From Larkinella humicola (GTDB lineage: Bacteria > Bacteroidota > Bacteroidia > Cytophagales > Spirosomataceae), in contig NZ_VTWS01000001.1 in assembly GCF_008727875.1 (NCBI RefSeq), positions 186,001 through 250,000 of the forward strand: 64,000 bases of DNA, given 5' to 3'. Below are positions 1 through 8,640 of the stretch, piece after piece (positions within the stretch are counted from its first letter, which is position 1; the number at the start of each line of letters is the position of its first letter). The notes beneath the pieces are model-generated. The model had not been told where the DNA came from and did no database searches. It saw only the letters and a list, made by a program, of their open reading frames with translations. The translations under genes and the position numbers were made by a program.

Positions 1-872
1 ACCAGGGCGGCCAGGATGGAATACGCGTTCAGGGTTTCGCCGGCAAAGGCCCAGCCCAGCAGCATGGCCACCACCGGATTGACGTAGGCATAGGTCGAAA
101 CCAGTTGTGGAGGTGCGTTTCGGGCCAGCCACGCAAAGGACGAAAAACCGATGATCGAGCCAAATATGATGAGGTAAACCAGTGACCCAATGGCTTTTAC
201 CGGTGCATGCTCAATGCTCGTCAACGAAACATTCTCCGTAATCATACTGCACAGTAACAACACCAGACCGCCCACCAGCATCTGGATGGCACTGGAAATC
301 AGTTGGGAAGGAAGCGAAAGCCGGGAGGAGAGGAGCGTACCGACTGCCCACGAAACATTCGCCACCATGATCAGCCCGACGCCCGTCCAGGTGTGGCTTG
401 TCGAAGCCATCCCGGAACCGGAGGGCTGAACCAGTAGTGAAACGCCCATTAGCCCGAGCACCAGCCCCGCCAGCGATAAGTTGGTGGGGCGGATGTGTCC
501 AAAACCCACCCAGTTGAACAGAATAATGAACAGGGGCACCAGCGCGGCCAGCAGTGCGGCAATGCTCGACGGCACGTATTGCAGCGCGACCGACATGCTG
601 CCGTTGGCAATCGTGAGCAACAAGACCCCGATGATTCCCGCCGAAAGCCATTGTTTGGGAGCGGGAACGGGTGTGCCGGTTAGCCGGGCATACAGAAACA
701 AGATCAGCCCCGCCGTACTGAGCCGCAAAGATGCCATGTACAGGGGCGGCATCTTCTCGGTCATAAAATGAACAAAAAGGTAGGTCGACCCCCACAAAAC
801 ATACACGGAGATCAAGGCCATCCAGAGCGTTAAGCGGGGAGGCTGTACTTTATTAACGAAAACCGGATTCAT
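1..872 (-). CDS. EamA/DMT-family transporter, 3' end cut by window edge
   Basis: The reverse strand reads from an ATG at 872 to the left edge with no stop, so the C-terminus lies outside the window. About 290 residues are visible, mostly hydrophobic helices separated by short polar loops. The N-terminus (LWMALISVYVLWGSTYLFV) and the second half (SWAVGTLLSSRLSLP) follow the two-fold repeat of EamA/RhaT-type drug/metabolite transporters, which have ten membrane segments. By family it is an inner-membrane exporter of small metabolites; the substrate cannot be read from the sequence. No operon partner is visible inside the window. Confidence 0.85.
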   Translation of the reverse strand, partial: MNPVFVNKVQPPRLTLWMALISVYVLWGSTYLFVHFMTEKMPPLYMASLRLSTAGLILFLYARLTGTPVPAPKQWLSAGIIGVLLLTIANGSMSVALQYVPSSIAALLAALVPLFIILFNWVGFGHIRPTNLSLAGLVLGLMGVSLLVQPSGSGMASTSHTWTGVGLIMVANVSWAVGTLLSSRLSLPSQLISSAIQMLVGGLVLLLCSMITENVSLTSIEHAPVKAIGSLVYLIIFGSIIGFSSFAWLARNAPPQLVSTYAYVNPVVAMLLGWAFAGETLNAYSILAAL

Positions 873-1005
873 CACTCACTTTTCTCTTGGTTATTTTTAC
901 AACACCAAAGAAATAGAAATATTTCCAGAGATGAACCGCAAATTTTTTTAATGGAAGTGATTAGTTTTAATAATAGTCAGAATGAAAATGGGCGTAACGA
1001 ATGGT

Positions 1006-1191
1006 TTAGTTGTCGTTTTCGGTCGTACACAGCGATAAAGGGACTTTTTCAACAACGGTAAACCGGATGCTGTTGCTGAGGACCTGGCGGTACCGGTGAA
1101 TGTACAGGGTAAACAGGGCATCGAAAAGGGTAGGATCGTCGGTGGCGTTCAGACGCCGGAGCAATTCAGTTACGTAGACGGTATCGTTCAT
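1006..1191 (-). CDS. small hypothetical protein (61 aa)
   Basis: An unrecognised short reading frame starting MNDTVYVTELLRRLNATDD. It lies 35 bp downstream of another hypothetical gene on the same strand (1227-1613), so the two may be co-transcribed. It has no signal peptide or membrane segment. The composition looks like a real soluble protein, but the size leaves doubt and no function can be assigned. Confidence 0.4.
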   Translation of the reverse strand: MNDTVYVTELLRRLNATDDPTLFDALFTLYIHRYRQVLSNSIRFTVVEKVPLSLCTTENDN

Positions 1192-1226
1192 CGTTTCGTG
1201 GATTCAGAGAGGGAAACAGGGGAGTT

Positions 1227-1613
1227 CTAGTCGTTCAGGTCTGACTCAAACCAATTTTTCAGAGAGGGGTGCTGTTGCAGCAAATCATCAAACGTATGGT
1301 CTGTCTGTAAATTAACGGTTTTTAATGTATTGATGTGTGCGTTAAACCGGCTTATGGACTCGGTGGGCTCATTGGAAATCCGGTGCGTGGAAGGTGGTAA
1401 ATCTTGAATCAGTCGGGCCAGGGTCATCACCAGAGCTGCTTTGAGCCCCGCTAGTTTGGTTAGAGCCTCTTCCGGGATGAGCAGGCTATCGGTCTGGCTG
1501 AGGGCGTGGTTTAAGAAGTGATAATTGTGGTAGATTTCGTCAGCCGCCTGACCCCATTCAGGCAGAAGATTATTAAAATGAATCAATGGATTAGGGCGTT
1601 GATAGAAACTCAT
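1227..1613 (-). CDS. hypothetical protein (128 aa)
   Basis: I do not recognise this protein. It is predicted soluble and mostly helical, starting MSFYQRPNPLIHFNNLLPEW, with a middle region (LTKLAGLKAALVMTLARLI) that could be an amphipathic helix. No catalytic motif is visible. It is the first gene of a possible two-gene unit with 1006-1191. The 362 bp upstream gap would hold its promoter. Confidence 0.5.
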   Translation of the reverse strand: MSFYQRPNPLIHFNNLLPEWGQAADEIYHNYHFLNHALSQTDSLLIPEEALTKLAGLKAALVMTLARLIQDLPPSTHRISNEPTESISRFNAHINTLKTVNLQTDHTFDDLLQQHPSLKNWFESDLND

Positions 1614-1975
1614 TCAGTGGACGGAGTTTTGGTTCGTGACTAGGTGACGAATGGCCGGAAATCCTTTATTGCCGCTTCGTCACCCATTTAGATGTCACAT
1701 CACACAAAAAGTAACACCTAATTTTGTGTCCTTTTCAAATAAAATTCCGGGGGCGGTTCGTGGCCAGGAAGTAGTGAACTCAGTGTCTGGAAATTAGGGC
1801 ATCGGCGTCAAAAAGACGGACACGGTATTTCGTTCGGTTTACCCGAAATTGGCCCTCGTTTCCGTTGGTGCAGTACCGGCAGAGAGCCGTATGGCCAAAG
1901 AACGTATAACTGCATCAAACAAAAACGCCGGAAGTTTGTGGCTTCCGGCGTTTTGGACTCGTGTATATGTATGAA
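1614..1975. other. intergenic gap of 362 bp
   Basis: No convincing gene is seen here. The gap contains the csbD terminator hairpin at 1922-1954. The 1614-1750 part, read on the minus strand, is AT-rich and probably holds the promoter of the 128-aa gene. The remainder shows nothing I can name. Confidence 0.5.
1922..1954 (-). terminator. terminator hairpin downstream of csbD
   Basis: A 13-bp perfect stem (AAAACGCCGGAAG pairing with CTTCCGGCGTTTT) with a 7-nt loop, followed by T residues on either strand. It begins about 20 bp after the csbD stop, as expected for an intrinsic terminator, and could work in both directions. Confidence 0.85.
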
Positions 1976-2161
1976 TTACAGGTCGGCAGCAGCCTTCCGG
2001 ATTTCGTCTTTCGTCTTTCCGGTTTTTTGCTGAAGTTTGCCCCACATTTCGTCTTCCTTACCTTCTGCGTACGTCAGATCGTCGTCGGTCAAATCGCCAT
2101 AGGCTTGTTTGATTTTGCCTTTCAACTCATTCCATCCACCTTTAAGGGTTGTCTCGTTCAT
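1976..2161 (-). CDS. CsbD family stress protein
   Basis: A 61-residue protein of the usual CsbD length. It matches the family pattern: N-terminal [21 protein letters not shown], then a Gly-Lys-Glu/Asp segment ([22 protein letters not shown]). CsbD-like proteins are small, hydrophilic, helical proteins induced by general stress; their molecular role is unknown. The gene is monocistronic, with a strong terminator right behind it. Confidence 0.9.
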   Translation of the reverse strand: MNETTLKGGWNELKGKIKQAYGDLTDDDLTYAEGKEDEMWGKLQQKTGKTKDEIRKAAADL

Positions 2162-2292
2162 GATTGATAATCGTTATAACGTGAGTGATCCAGTAAACGA
2201 TTCCGAAGAATCATGCTGTATAAACCGGCGATGCGTTTAAAATGTTTGACGATTCGGGTGAAAAAAAATGATCAAACTTCTCAACGGGAGTG

Positions 2293-2742
2293 TTAATTGA
2301 TCCGGGTCCAGGTCTGGGTTTTTCCCAGCAGCGAAATGCCGACATACCCCCGCACGTCGAGGGTATTGGGATTTTTCAGCGTCATTTTGCAACTGTATTC
2401 TTTTCCGTCTTCGGGGTTATAGATGTGACCATCTTCCCAGACTTTGCCACCATCGTGTATAAACCCCTGCATGACATCCAGCCCCATAAGTGGCCGCGAA
2501 CGCAGCGTTGCCTGACTGTTTTTCAGGTCGGTTTTGGGTTTTCCGGTCGAGGGGTTGTTGGGTTCCCGCAGCCAGACCAGTTTTCCGTAATACTGGTTGC
2601 CTTTTTTATAAATCTGGATATGACCCTGTTTGGTGCCGTTGAGCCAGGTGCCTACCACCGCATCCGGATGAAATTGGGGCGTGAAAGCGGTGAGCGAATG
2701 CGCAAGCAAAAGAAAGGGAATAAGGAGAGAAAACGACTTCAT
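2293..2742 (-). CDS. DUF2147 domain secreted protein
   Basis: A 149-residue protein with an N-terminal signal peptide (MKSFSLLIPFLLLAHSLTAF) followed by one DUF2147 domain. Family hallmarks are the start VVGTWLNGTKQGHIQIYKKG, the central GLDVMQGFIHDGGKVWEDGHIYNPEDGKEY and the ending LLGKTQTWTRI. DUF2147 proteins are small periplasmic beta-rich proteins of unknown function. The gene is divergent from the thioesterase gene at 2940, with about 200 bp between the start codons. Confidence 0.88.
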   Translation of the reverse strand: MKSFSLLIPFLLLAHSLTAFTPQFHPDAVVGTWLNGTKQGHIQIYKKGNQYYGKLVWLREPNNPSTGKPKTDLKNSQATLRSRPLMGLDVMQGFIHDGGKVWEDGHIYNPEDGKEYSCKMTLKNPNTLDVRGYVGISLLGKTQTWTRIN

Positions 2743-2939
2743 TCGATTTTTAAGATGTTGATGGAAACGCTGAACACTGTACGGACTAAAACGTAAAAAT
2801 AATTAAAAATGTGTGTTACCGGATTACGCTGATTTGCGGAATTACCCTGATTTTTGCAGGAATGAATCCGGCTATTGCTTCTGCGATCCGGCCGGATTTT
2901 CACCCTATTTGCCAAAAGTCCGTCAGGGACCACCACGCT

Positions 2940-3485
2940 ATGATCAAACTTGATCCGACCAGAACTTACCCGCACGAAACGGAATCGCGCACCATCGTCC
3001 GTTTTCAGGATTGCGATCCGTTGCAGCACCTCAACAACGCGAAGTACTTCGACTACTATTTCAACGCACGGGAAGACCAGGTTGCTACCCAATATAACTT
3101 CAGTCCGGCGCAGTTGTTTCGCGAATACAAGACGAGTTGGGTGGTTTACCAGCACCAGATCGCTTACGTTCGACCGGCCACGGTAAACGAGTGGCTCCGG
3201 ATCGTGTCCCGCATCATCTACGTCAGCGAAGATACGATTGTCACGGAGTATTATATGACCGACGATTCGGGTCGGCAGTTGAAGAATGTGCTGTGGATGA
3301 CGTCAAAATACGTCAGCGTAGTAACGGGCCGCCGAATCCCCCATGATCCCGACGTCATGGCGTTTCTGGCGGCCATCTGCGTGCGCGATGTCGATTTTCA
3401 CAACCTGAATTTCAACGACCGCATCCGGCAGATTAAAGAAGAACTGGTGCAGGAAAAGATGGAGGGAGAAAGCGGAGGAGATTAG
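2940..3485 (+). CDS. acyl-CoA thioesterase-like hotdog protein
   Basis: A 181-residue protein with a single hotdog domain. The segment FQDCDPLQHLNNAKYFDYYF carries the D-x-D-x-x-x-H-x-N-N-x-x-Y signature of YbgC/FadM/4-hydroxybenzoyl-CoA thioesterases. Such enzymes hydrolyse acyl-CoA thioesters in the cytoplasm; the acyl group is unknown. I chose the ATG at 2940. The frame is open further upstream to 2811, but the extra 43 residues do not belong to the fold and overlap the promoter region shared with the divergent DUF2147 gene. Confidence 0.85.
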   Translation: MIKLDPTRTYPHETESRTIVRFQDCDPLQHLNNAKYFDYYFNAREDQVATQYNFSPAQLFREYKTSWVVYQHQIAYVRPATVNEWLRIVSRIIYVSEDTIVTEYYMTDDSGRQLKNVLWMTSKYVSVVTGRRIPHDPDVMAFLAAICVRDVDFHNLNFNDRIRQIKEELVQEKMEGESGGD

Positions 3486-3524
3486 GAGTTTTTAGTGAAA
3501 CATTCATGTATGATTGCATTTCAA

Positions 3525-4988
3525 TCAATAAAACACTTCCGTTTTGTTTCCTTCCAGTTGTTTAATGAGGTTGGCGGAGACGGTTTTTTGTTCGCTGACG
3601 GGATTACCGCGGACAAAGAGTTTTTTGAGCGTTTGAATCCGGGTCAGGCTGGAAGGCAGGTCGGTCAGGCGATTGTGACTCAGGTCGAGTTCTTCCAGAT
3701 AAGGGAGGGTCAAAACCGGGTCGGGAACCGTGACAAAAGCGTTGTGACTGACATCCAGAATCCGTAGATAATAGAGTTTCTGAAGGCTCGCAGGTAAACT
3801 GCCCAGAAAATTATGGTGCGTATACAGCACCTGAAGTTTCCGCAAACGACCCAGATTTTCCGGCAAAGTGTTGAGCTTGTTGTTGGAAATGGCCAGTTGC
3901 TGGAGCCGGGGCAGTCGGCAAAGACGCTCCGGCAGCACGCGTAGGTTATTGTAATACAGGTCCAAAACCTCCAGTCGGCGCAGCCGGCGGATTTGATTGG
4001 GCAGCACATACAGCTTCGCCTTATACAGGTTCAGGTCTTTGAGTCGGCGCAGTCGGTGGAAGGGAGCGGTATTAAGCCCTCCCGAAAAATCATTCAAACC
4101 GAGCCAGAGACTCTCCAGCCGCCGGTTTCGGGTAACGGCTTTCGGAATCGCCGTGATTTTGGTCGACTGAATATTCAGAATTTTCAGATGTTTGTTGCGG
4201 GCTACGTGCAGGCCCTCGTTGCCCAGTGGGTTGCCGGAAACATTGAGTTGTTTCAAGGTCGGAATCCGAAACACATTTTCCGGGATCACGCTGAGGTTGT
4301 TGACGCTTAAATCCAATATTTCCAGATTCGGAAACCGGTAGATCACCTCGGGTACGTCCTTCAGTTCCAGCGTATACAGTACCAGATTTTTAACAGTATC
4401 CGGACGAGCGGTTTTTTCGGCTTCTGCCAGGGTAGTCATAATACCCGGTCCTTTGCGCAATTTTCGTTTGGAAGGCAACTTGCCAATCGCCAGCGCGGAG
4501 GAAAACCGGTACGGTTTGTCGCCGGTGACAGGGAAACGATAGGTCGAAAACCACGGGCACAAAACCGGGTCGATGCGCTCTTTCAACCGGAGTGTGGCCA
4601 GGCTATCGGAGCGTATAACGGAGAAATTCCGGCCCACTTCATAAAAAACCCGGTTTAGGGAGCCATCGGGGTTGGCATACAGGTTGACAATCAGGTAACC
4701 GGCGGTGTCCTGTAAGACGTTGGCCTGTTTGAGCATCAGGTTGAGGTCTTTCCCAAACTGCTCACTCAACTCAAACCACTTTTTTTCACTTGGCTCCATT
4801 TCGTCAACCGTCCGAAAACCGGGCTGACGCGTTCGGAAACCCGGATCGATGATCGTTTGCGCCAGGATGTACTCATTCGCCAGTTTTTTAGCAACCGCAT
4901 CGTGCTCCGGTTTGGTCAGGCAGACGGTTTGGGCCGACAGTGTCCCGGTGATCAGGATTCCGGCGAGTATTACGAGGTAATTGAGCAT
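3525..4988 (-). CDS. secreted leucine-rich-repeat protein
   Basis: A 487-residue protein with a signal peptide (MLNYLVILAGILITGTLSA, cleavage near residue 19), a unique N-terminal region (about 20-190), then about eleven leucine-rich repeats from about residue 200 to 470. The repeats have the 22-24 residue period L-x-x-L-x-L-x-x-N-x-L-x-x-L-P of bacterial and plant-type LRRs (for example LEILDLSVNNLSVIPENVF). LRR solenoids bind proteins, so a surface or periplasmic binding role is likely; the ligand is unknown. It is convergent with the thioesterase gene (40 bp gap). Confidence 0.88.
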   Translation of the reverse strand: MLNYLVILAGILITGTLSAQTVCLTKPEHDAVAKKLANEYILAQTIIDPGFRTRQPGFRTVDEMEPSEKKWFELSEQFGKDLNLMLKQANVLQDTAGYLIVNLYANPDGSLNRVFYEVGRNFSVIRSDSLATLRLKERIDPVLCPWFSTYRFPVTGDKPYRFSSALAIGKLPSKRKLRKGPGIMTTLAEAEKTARPDTVKNLVLYTLELKDVPEVIYRFPNLEILDLSVNNLSVIPENVFRIPTLKQLNVSGNPLGNEGLHVARNKHLKILNIQSTKITAIPKAVTRNRRLESLWLGLNDFSGGLNTAPFHRLRRLKDLNLYKAKLYVLPNQIRRLRRLEVLDLYYNNLRVLPERLCRLPRLQQLAISNNKLNTLPENLGRLRKLQVLYTHHNFLGSLPASLQKLYYLRILDVSHNAFVTVPDPVLTLPYLEELDLSHNRLTDLPSSLTRIQTLKKLFVRGNPVSEQKTVSANLIKQLEGNKTEVFY

Positions 4989-5086
4989 GACGATAAGCCT
5001 TTAACGTAGTGTTTAGGTGAATAACGGTAAATATAGTTGAATTGTTGATACCTTTCACTTTTTACCATTTTCACCACCGAAAACCG

Positions 5087-7735
5087 CTATTCCGATCGGA
5101 GGGATTTCACCGGATTGGCCAGTGCAGCCCGCAACGATCGATATCCGACGGTCAGCACCGCAATCATAGAAGTAATGGCAATCGCGAGAACGAAAATACC
5201 GGCTCCCAGTTCAATCCGGTACACAAAATCATTCAGCCAGCGACTCATGACCCACCACGCCAGCGGAGCCGCCAGCCCGAAAGCGATCAGCAGCAATTGG
5301 AAGAATTCTTTCCCAAATAGCCACAGAATACCGGAAACGCTGGCTCCCAGTACTTTGCGAACTCCGATTTCCTTTGTTTTCTGAGCGGCCATAAACGCTA
5401 CCAAACCGTAGAGACCCAGGCAGCCGATGGCGATGGCGATAATGGAAAAGGCCTGAATCAGCCACAGAATCATGTTGTCGAGCTTGTAAAACCGGGCAAT
5501 GTCCTCGTCCAGAAAGCGGTAGGTAAAAATAGAAGAAGGATACATCGCCGACCAGTTCTTTTCCAGCCCGGCGAGGGTTGGCTCTAGGTTAGCGAGACTT
5601 ACTTTCACCCCGCAATGGCTGTAATTCTCACTGCGCGTCGTGATACAAAGCGGGTCGATGGCAGTGTGAAACGACCGGTTGTGAAAATCTTTCATGACGC
5701 CGACGATGGTGCCTTTCCGCCCGTTGATCGACGCATTTTTACCAATAACGTCCTGGTTTGCGGCCAACCCAAGGGCTTTTACGGTGGTTTCATTCACAAT
5801 ATATTCCCGGATTGTATCCGAAGGTTTCAGATTGCGTCCGGCCAGAATCTGCAGGCCAAACGTGGCTACGTAGTGATCATCAGCGGCTTTGATCGAAATG
5901 GGAAAATTTTCGCTTTCAGTGCGGGAATCAAAGCGGATGCCGGTGCTGCCTACCTCCTCGGATGCGGGTGCCGTGTCAAAAAACGTTACATTTTCCACCC
6001 CGGTTAGTTCAGAAAACTGCGAACGCATCGTATTGATTTTTGTTTTCTGGTTATCTGGAACATGCAAAATAACCATTGCGTCTTTTTGAAAACCCATATC
6101 GGCCTGCCGGGAATACCGAAGTTGGTTCGCAATCACGAGCGTACCGATGATGAGTAGTTGTGAAATCGCGAACTGGGTGATGACCAGGCTTTTTCGCAGC
6201 CAAAAACCGCCCGTTTGCCGTCCGGAAAGTTTTCCTTTCAACGCCAGCAGGGGTGGAAAGCGCGCCAGAATCAGGCCGGGATAAGTACCCGAAAAGAAGA
6301 TGACGATCAGGAGCAAAATGGGTAAGAAAATAACCAGATAAACATTATTCAGCGGATTCAGGCTCAGCTCGATTTCGAACAGGTGGTTCACGGCTGGGAG
6401 AGCCAGATAGGCCAGCATGAAAGCGAAAACCGTAGCCAGCCCGGTAATAATCGCCGTTTCGGTCATAAACTGCCAGAAGAGCGCCCCCCGCCGACTGCCC
6501 AGCACTTTTCGAACCCCGATCTCTTTCGAGCGGCCGAGGGCCTGAGCCGTGGACAGATTGATGAAATTGACACAGGTGGTGACGATCAGGAAAAAGCCAA
6601 TCAGGCCAAAAGCCCAGAGATTTTTCTTCTCCGTATAGCCCTTCAGGTTGGGGTTAAAATGTACATCGGCAAGCGGTTGCAATTTAAACCGGAAGTACTT
6701 CGCCATGTCTTTGTTGTAGTATTTATCGGAAATGGCGGAAAGGACCGTGTTGTCGATTGTAGCCGCCGACGTTCCCGGTTTTAGCCGGGTGAAGCTCTGC
6801 ATCTCACTATTGACGCTAAACCACCAGTCTTTTTCCACCATCCAGGGTGTATGATCCTTCAAATTGTCGAAGGGAATAAACATTTCGGAGCGAAAATCCG
6901 TGTTGGGCGGAAGGTCCCGCAGAACGCCCGTGATCCGAACCACCAGGGAGTCATCAACGTGGACGAGTTTGCCGATGGGATCTTCGTCGCCAAAAAATTT
7001 CCGGGCGACCCGGTCCGTCAAAAGGGCCGTGTTCCGTTCGTGTAACACGGTTTTTGGGTTTCCCTGCACAAGTGGAAAATTAAAAATTTCCAGAAATTCG
7101 GGGTCGGCAAAGGCAATGTCTTCTTCAAATTTCTTCGCTGGCGAAACCTCCACGACTCTTTTTTTCAGGAAGGCGACTCGCCCCACGCGTTCGACCGCGG
7201 GTTGTTCATTCCGAAAGGCCGTTCCGAGCGGATTGGGAACGCCGGTATTGTACCGGACCTTGTCATCGTGGAATTCCGTGTAAATCCGGTAAATCCGATC
7301 CTGGTGCGCGTGGAAGGTATTAAAACTCAGGTGGTAAGTGATCAGGGTGAAAATCAGCATGACGCAGGCCATGCCGAGGCTGAGACTTAACACATTGATG
7401 AGAGCATGCGACCGGTGGCGGTTGAGCTTCCGGAGGGCGATTTTGAAATGGTTGCTGAGCATATCCGTTAGGGCAGGGGTTGAATAATCAGTGGTTTGAG
7501 GATACCGGTACTGTTGATCGGCGGAGTTCCGGCGCCAGAGTCGGGGATGCAGGAGCAGGAGCGCATCCAGCCCGTACAGCAGCCGGGCTTGGGAAGACCC
7601 GGAGCGACGGACCCGCTTCTGAAACAATTCGTACAAATCCCCCAGCAGCTCTTCGCGGAGGTGGGGCGCGATGATTCGTTCCAGTAGTCGTTCGGCCCAG
7701 CGGGGCGGCTGGGGAGTGTTCGGTTTCTGACTCAT
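5087..7735 (-). CDS. ABC transporter permease with permease prefix domain (FtsX/MacB type)
   Basis: An 882-residue protein. Residues about 10-70 form a cytoplasmic permease prefix domain (RLLERIIAPHLREELLGDLYE). Next come a first membrane helix (about 111-134), a MacB-like periplasmic domain, an FtsX block of three helices, and a second periplasmic domain plus FtsX block ending VKSLRSE. The GVRKVLG motif, typical of cytoplasmic loops of these permeases, occurs twice. This two-fold layout is usual in Cytophagales. The start overlaps the PadR gene by 4 bp (ATGA), so the two are translationally coupled. No ATPase gene is adjacent, so it must use one encoded elsewhere. The substrate is unknown. 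Confidence 0.92.
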   Translation of the reverse strand: MSQKPNTPQPPRWAERLLERIIAPHLREELLGDLYELFQKRVRRSGSSQARLLYGLDALLLLHPRLWRRNSADQQYRYPQTTDYSTPALTDMLSNHFKIALRKLNRHRSHALINVLSLSLGMACVMLIFTLITYHLSFNTFHAHQDRIYRIYTEFHDDKVRYNTGVPNPLGTAFRNEQPAVERVGRVAFLKKRVVEVSPAKKFEEDIAFADPEFLEIFNFPLVQGNPKTVLHERNTALLTDRVARKFFGDEDPIGKLVHVDDSLVVRITGVLRDLPPNTDFRSEMFIPFDNLKDHTPWMVEKDWWFSVNSEMQSFTRLKPGTSAATIDNTVLSAISDKYYNKDMAKYFRFKLQPLADVHFNPNLKGYTEKKNLWAFGLIGFFLIVTTCVNFINLSTAQALGRSKEIGVRKVLGSRRGALFWQFMTETAIITGLATVFAFMLAYLALPAVNHLFEIELSLNPLNNVYLVIFLPILLLIVIFFSGTYPGLILARFPPLLALKGKLSGRQTGGFWLRKSLVITQFAISQLLIIGTLVIANQLRYSRQADMGFQKDAMVILHVPDNQKTKINTMRSQFSELTGVENVTFFDTAPASEEVGSTGIRFDSRTESENFPISIKAADDHYVATFGLQILAGRNLKPSDTIREYIVNETTVKALGLAANQDVIGKNASINGRKGTIVGVMKDFHNRSFHTAIDPLCITTRSENYSHCGVKVSLANLEPTLAGLEKNWSAMYPSSIFTYRFLDEDIARFYKLDNMILWLIQAFSIIAIAIGCLGLYGLVAFMAAQKTKEIGVRKVLGASVSGILWLFGKEFFQLLLIAFGLAAPLAWWVMSRWLNDFVYRIELGAGIFVLAIAITSMIAVLTVGYRSLRAALANPVKSLRSE

Positions 7736-8070
7736 GACCTACTTCCGCCGAAAGCGGTAATTGGAATCCCATCCCACAACGCGTTGCGGATTCGTCGCAC
7801 TTCCTGCAAGGCCTGTTCGCCGGCCACGCTGACGGTAAACAGGCGTTTCCGCCGACCACCCCGCTCGGCCGTCGATTCGCCAAACCGAGAACAGACCAGC
7901 CCTTTTTCTTCCAGCCGTTGCATGGTGCGGTGAACAGCACCCAGACTCATGGGCCGCTCCAGTCGCTGGCTGAGGGCTTCCACGACGGCCACGCTGTAGG
8001 CGTCATCATACAGAAATGCAATGGTGAGAAGAACCAACTCCTCAAATTCTCCTAGTTGATCACCCTTCAT
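7732..8070 (-). CDS. PadR family transcriptional regulator
   Basis: A 112-residue winged-helix protein with the PadR pattern: FEELVLLTIAFLYDDAYSVAV, then LGAVHRTMQRLEEKGLVCSR (recognition helix), a charged wing (GGRRKRLFTVSVAG) and a C-terminal dimerisation helix. The frame is open to 8100, but the ATG at 8070 (MKGDQLGEF) fits the family start best. It overlaps the downstream permease by 4 bp. PadR proteins usually repress their own operon, so it probably controls the permease. The paired repeats at 8181-8218 are the best operator candidate. Confidence 0.9.
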   Translation of the reverse strand: MKGDQLGEFEELVLLTIAFLYDDAYSVAVVEALSQRLERPMSLGAVHRTMQRLEEKGLVCSRFGESTAERGGRRKRLFTVSVAGEQALQEVRRIRNALWDGIPITAFGGSRS

Positions 8071-8180
8071 CGTTATAAATAGTATCTTCCTCATTTGCAT
8101 AGCAAATAGCAGACCAATTACCTAAAAGCGCGATTGGATTGAAATGAGGCAGTTTTTAAAAGAAAAATAGGAGAGAGCTT

Positions 8181-8218
8181 GTCCAGAAACGGACAGCTTT
8201 CTGTACAGAAGTGGACAG
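8181..8218. promoter_or_regulatory. candidate PadR operator: two repeats spaced 22 bp
   Basis: GTCCAGAAACGGACAG (8181-8196) and GTACAGAAGTGGACAG (8203-8218) match at 13 of 16 bases and lie exactly two helical turns apart. The first is itself a dyad (GTCC-N6-GGAC). A perfect 12-bp palindrome, TTCTGTACAGAA, overlaps the junction. The site is about 110 bp upstream of the padR start. Assignment to PadR is inferred from position only. Confidence 0.45.
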
Positions 8219-8288
8219 TTGAGTGGGATGATTGAATGTTTATTGGTACCAACGTTTTTCATTATACCGCCCCCAGCCCGGCGACACT

Positions 8289-8470
8289 GCCCCGTTAGGG
8301 GCTCAACAGCGCAGCGTCGGTAGGCACGAAGCCAGGAATCTTCCTCCAGCGTGCCGATAGGTACGCAACCTACGGCTGGGTTGCTGCGAATTGTCGCGTA
8401 CCTATCGGCACGACAGGGTGCATCAGCCGTCTATTTACTTCCGACGCTCCGCTGTTCAATCCCTACGGGA
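8289..8470. repeat. nested palindromic intergenic element
   Basis: The element folds on itself at three levels. A 17-bp perfect inner stem pairs CGTGCCGATAGGTACGC (8350-8366) with its complement (8396-8412). A 16-bp stem with one mismatch pairs 8305-8320 with 8441-8456. The outer ends (CCCGTTAGGGG and CCCTACGGG) are loosely complementary. It has no coding frame. The core GTGCCGAnAGGTACGCAAC also appears in the loop of the repeat at 11031. Confidence 0.7.
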
Positions 8471-8507
8471 TGAATGAATCTGATCAAAATACGGTTTTAA
8501 CATTTAT

Positions 8508-8580
8508 TACGAAAACTTTCGTATCAAATACTTGACTTCTACGAAACGATTCGTATATCTTTGTTACGAAATATTTCGTA
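8508..8580 (+). promoter_or_regulatory. BlaI promoter with three palindromic operators
   Basis: Three 16-bp dyads share the arms TACGAA/TTCGTA: 8508-8523, 8540-8555 and 8565-8580. The last, TACGAAATATTTCGTA, is a perfect palindrome. A Bacteroidota-type promoter is interleaved with them: TTG at 8532-8534 and TATCTTTG at 8556-8563, 21 bp apart. The middle dyad lies between the two boxes and the third lies just downstream. This is the expected arrangement for autorepression by the BlaI/MecI family dimer encoded next. Confidence 0.85.
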
Positions 8581-8640
8581 GGTCTGAATTCGTTGTCGAC
8601 AACCGCGCAAACTACCGTTTCGAACAGTAAACAAAAAACC

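Larger units (their letters stand above)
8071..8640. other. 570 bp regulatory gap between PadR and BlaI
   Basis: A divergent intergenic region. From left to right it holds the PadR promoter region with 22-bp-spaced repeats (8181-8218), a nested palindromic element (8289-8470), and the BlaI operator/promoter block (8508-8580). No protein-coding frame in it looks genuine. Confidence 0.8.

Noticed and set aside
2811-2939. Upstream extension of the thioesterase (43 residues) as a signal peptide
   Set aside because: Although hydrophobic in part, thioesterases of this type are cytoplasmic, and the extension overlaps the promoter region shared with the divergent DUF2147 gene.
3490-3530. Terminator between the thioesterase and LRR genes
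   Set aside because: Only a weak TGATTG/CAATCA stem is present, not enough to claim a terminator.
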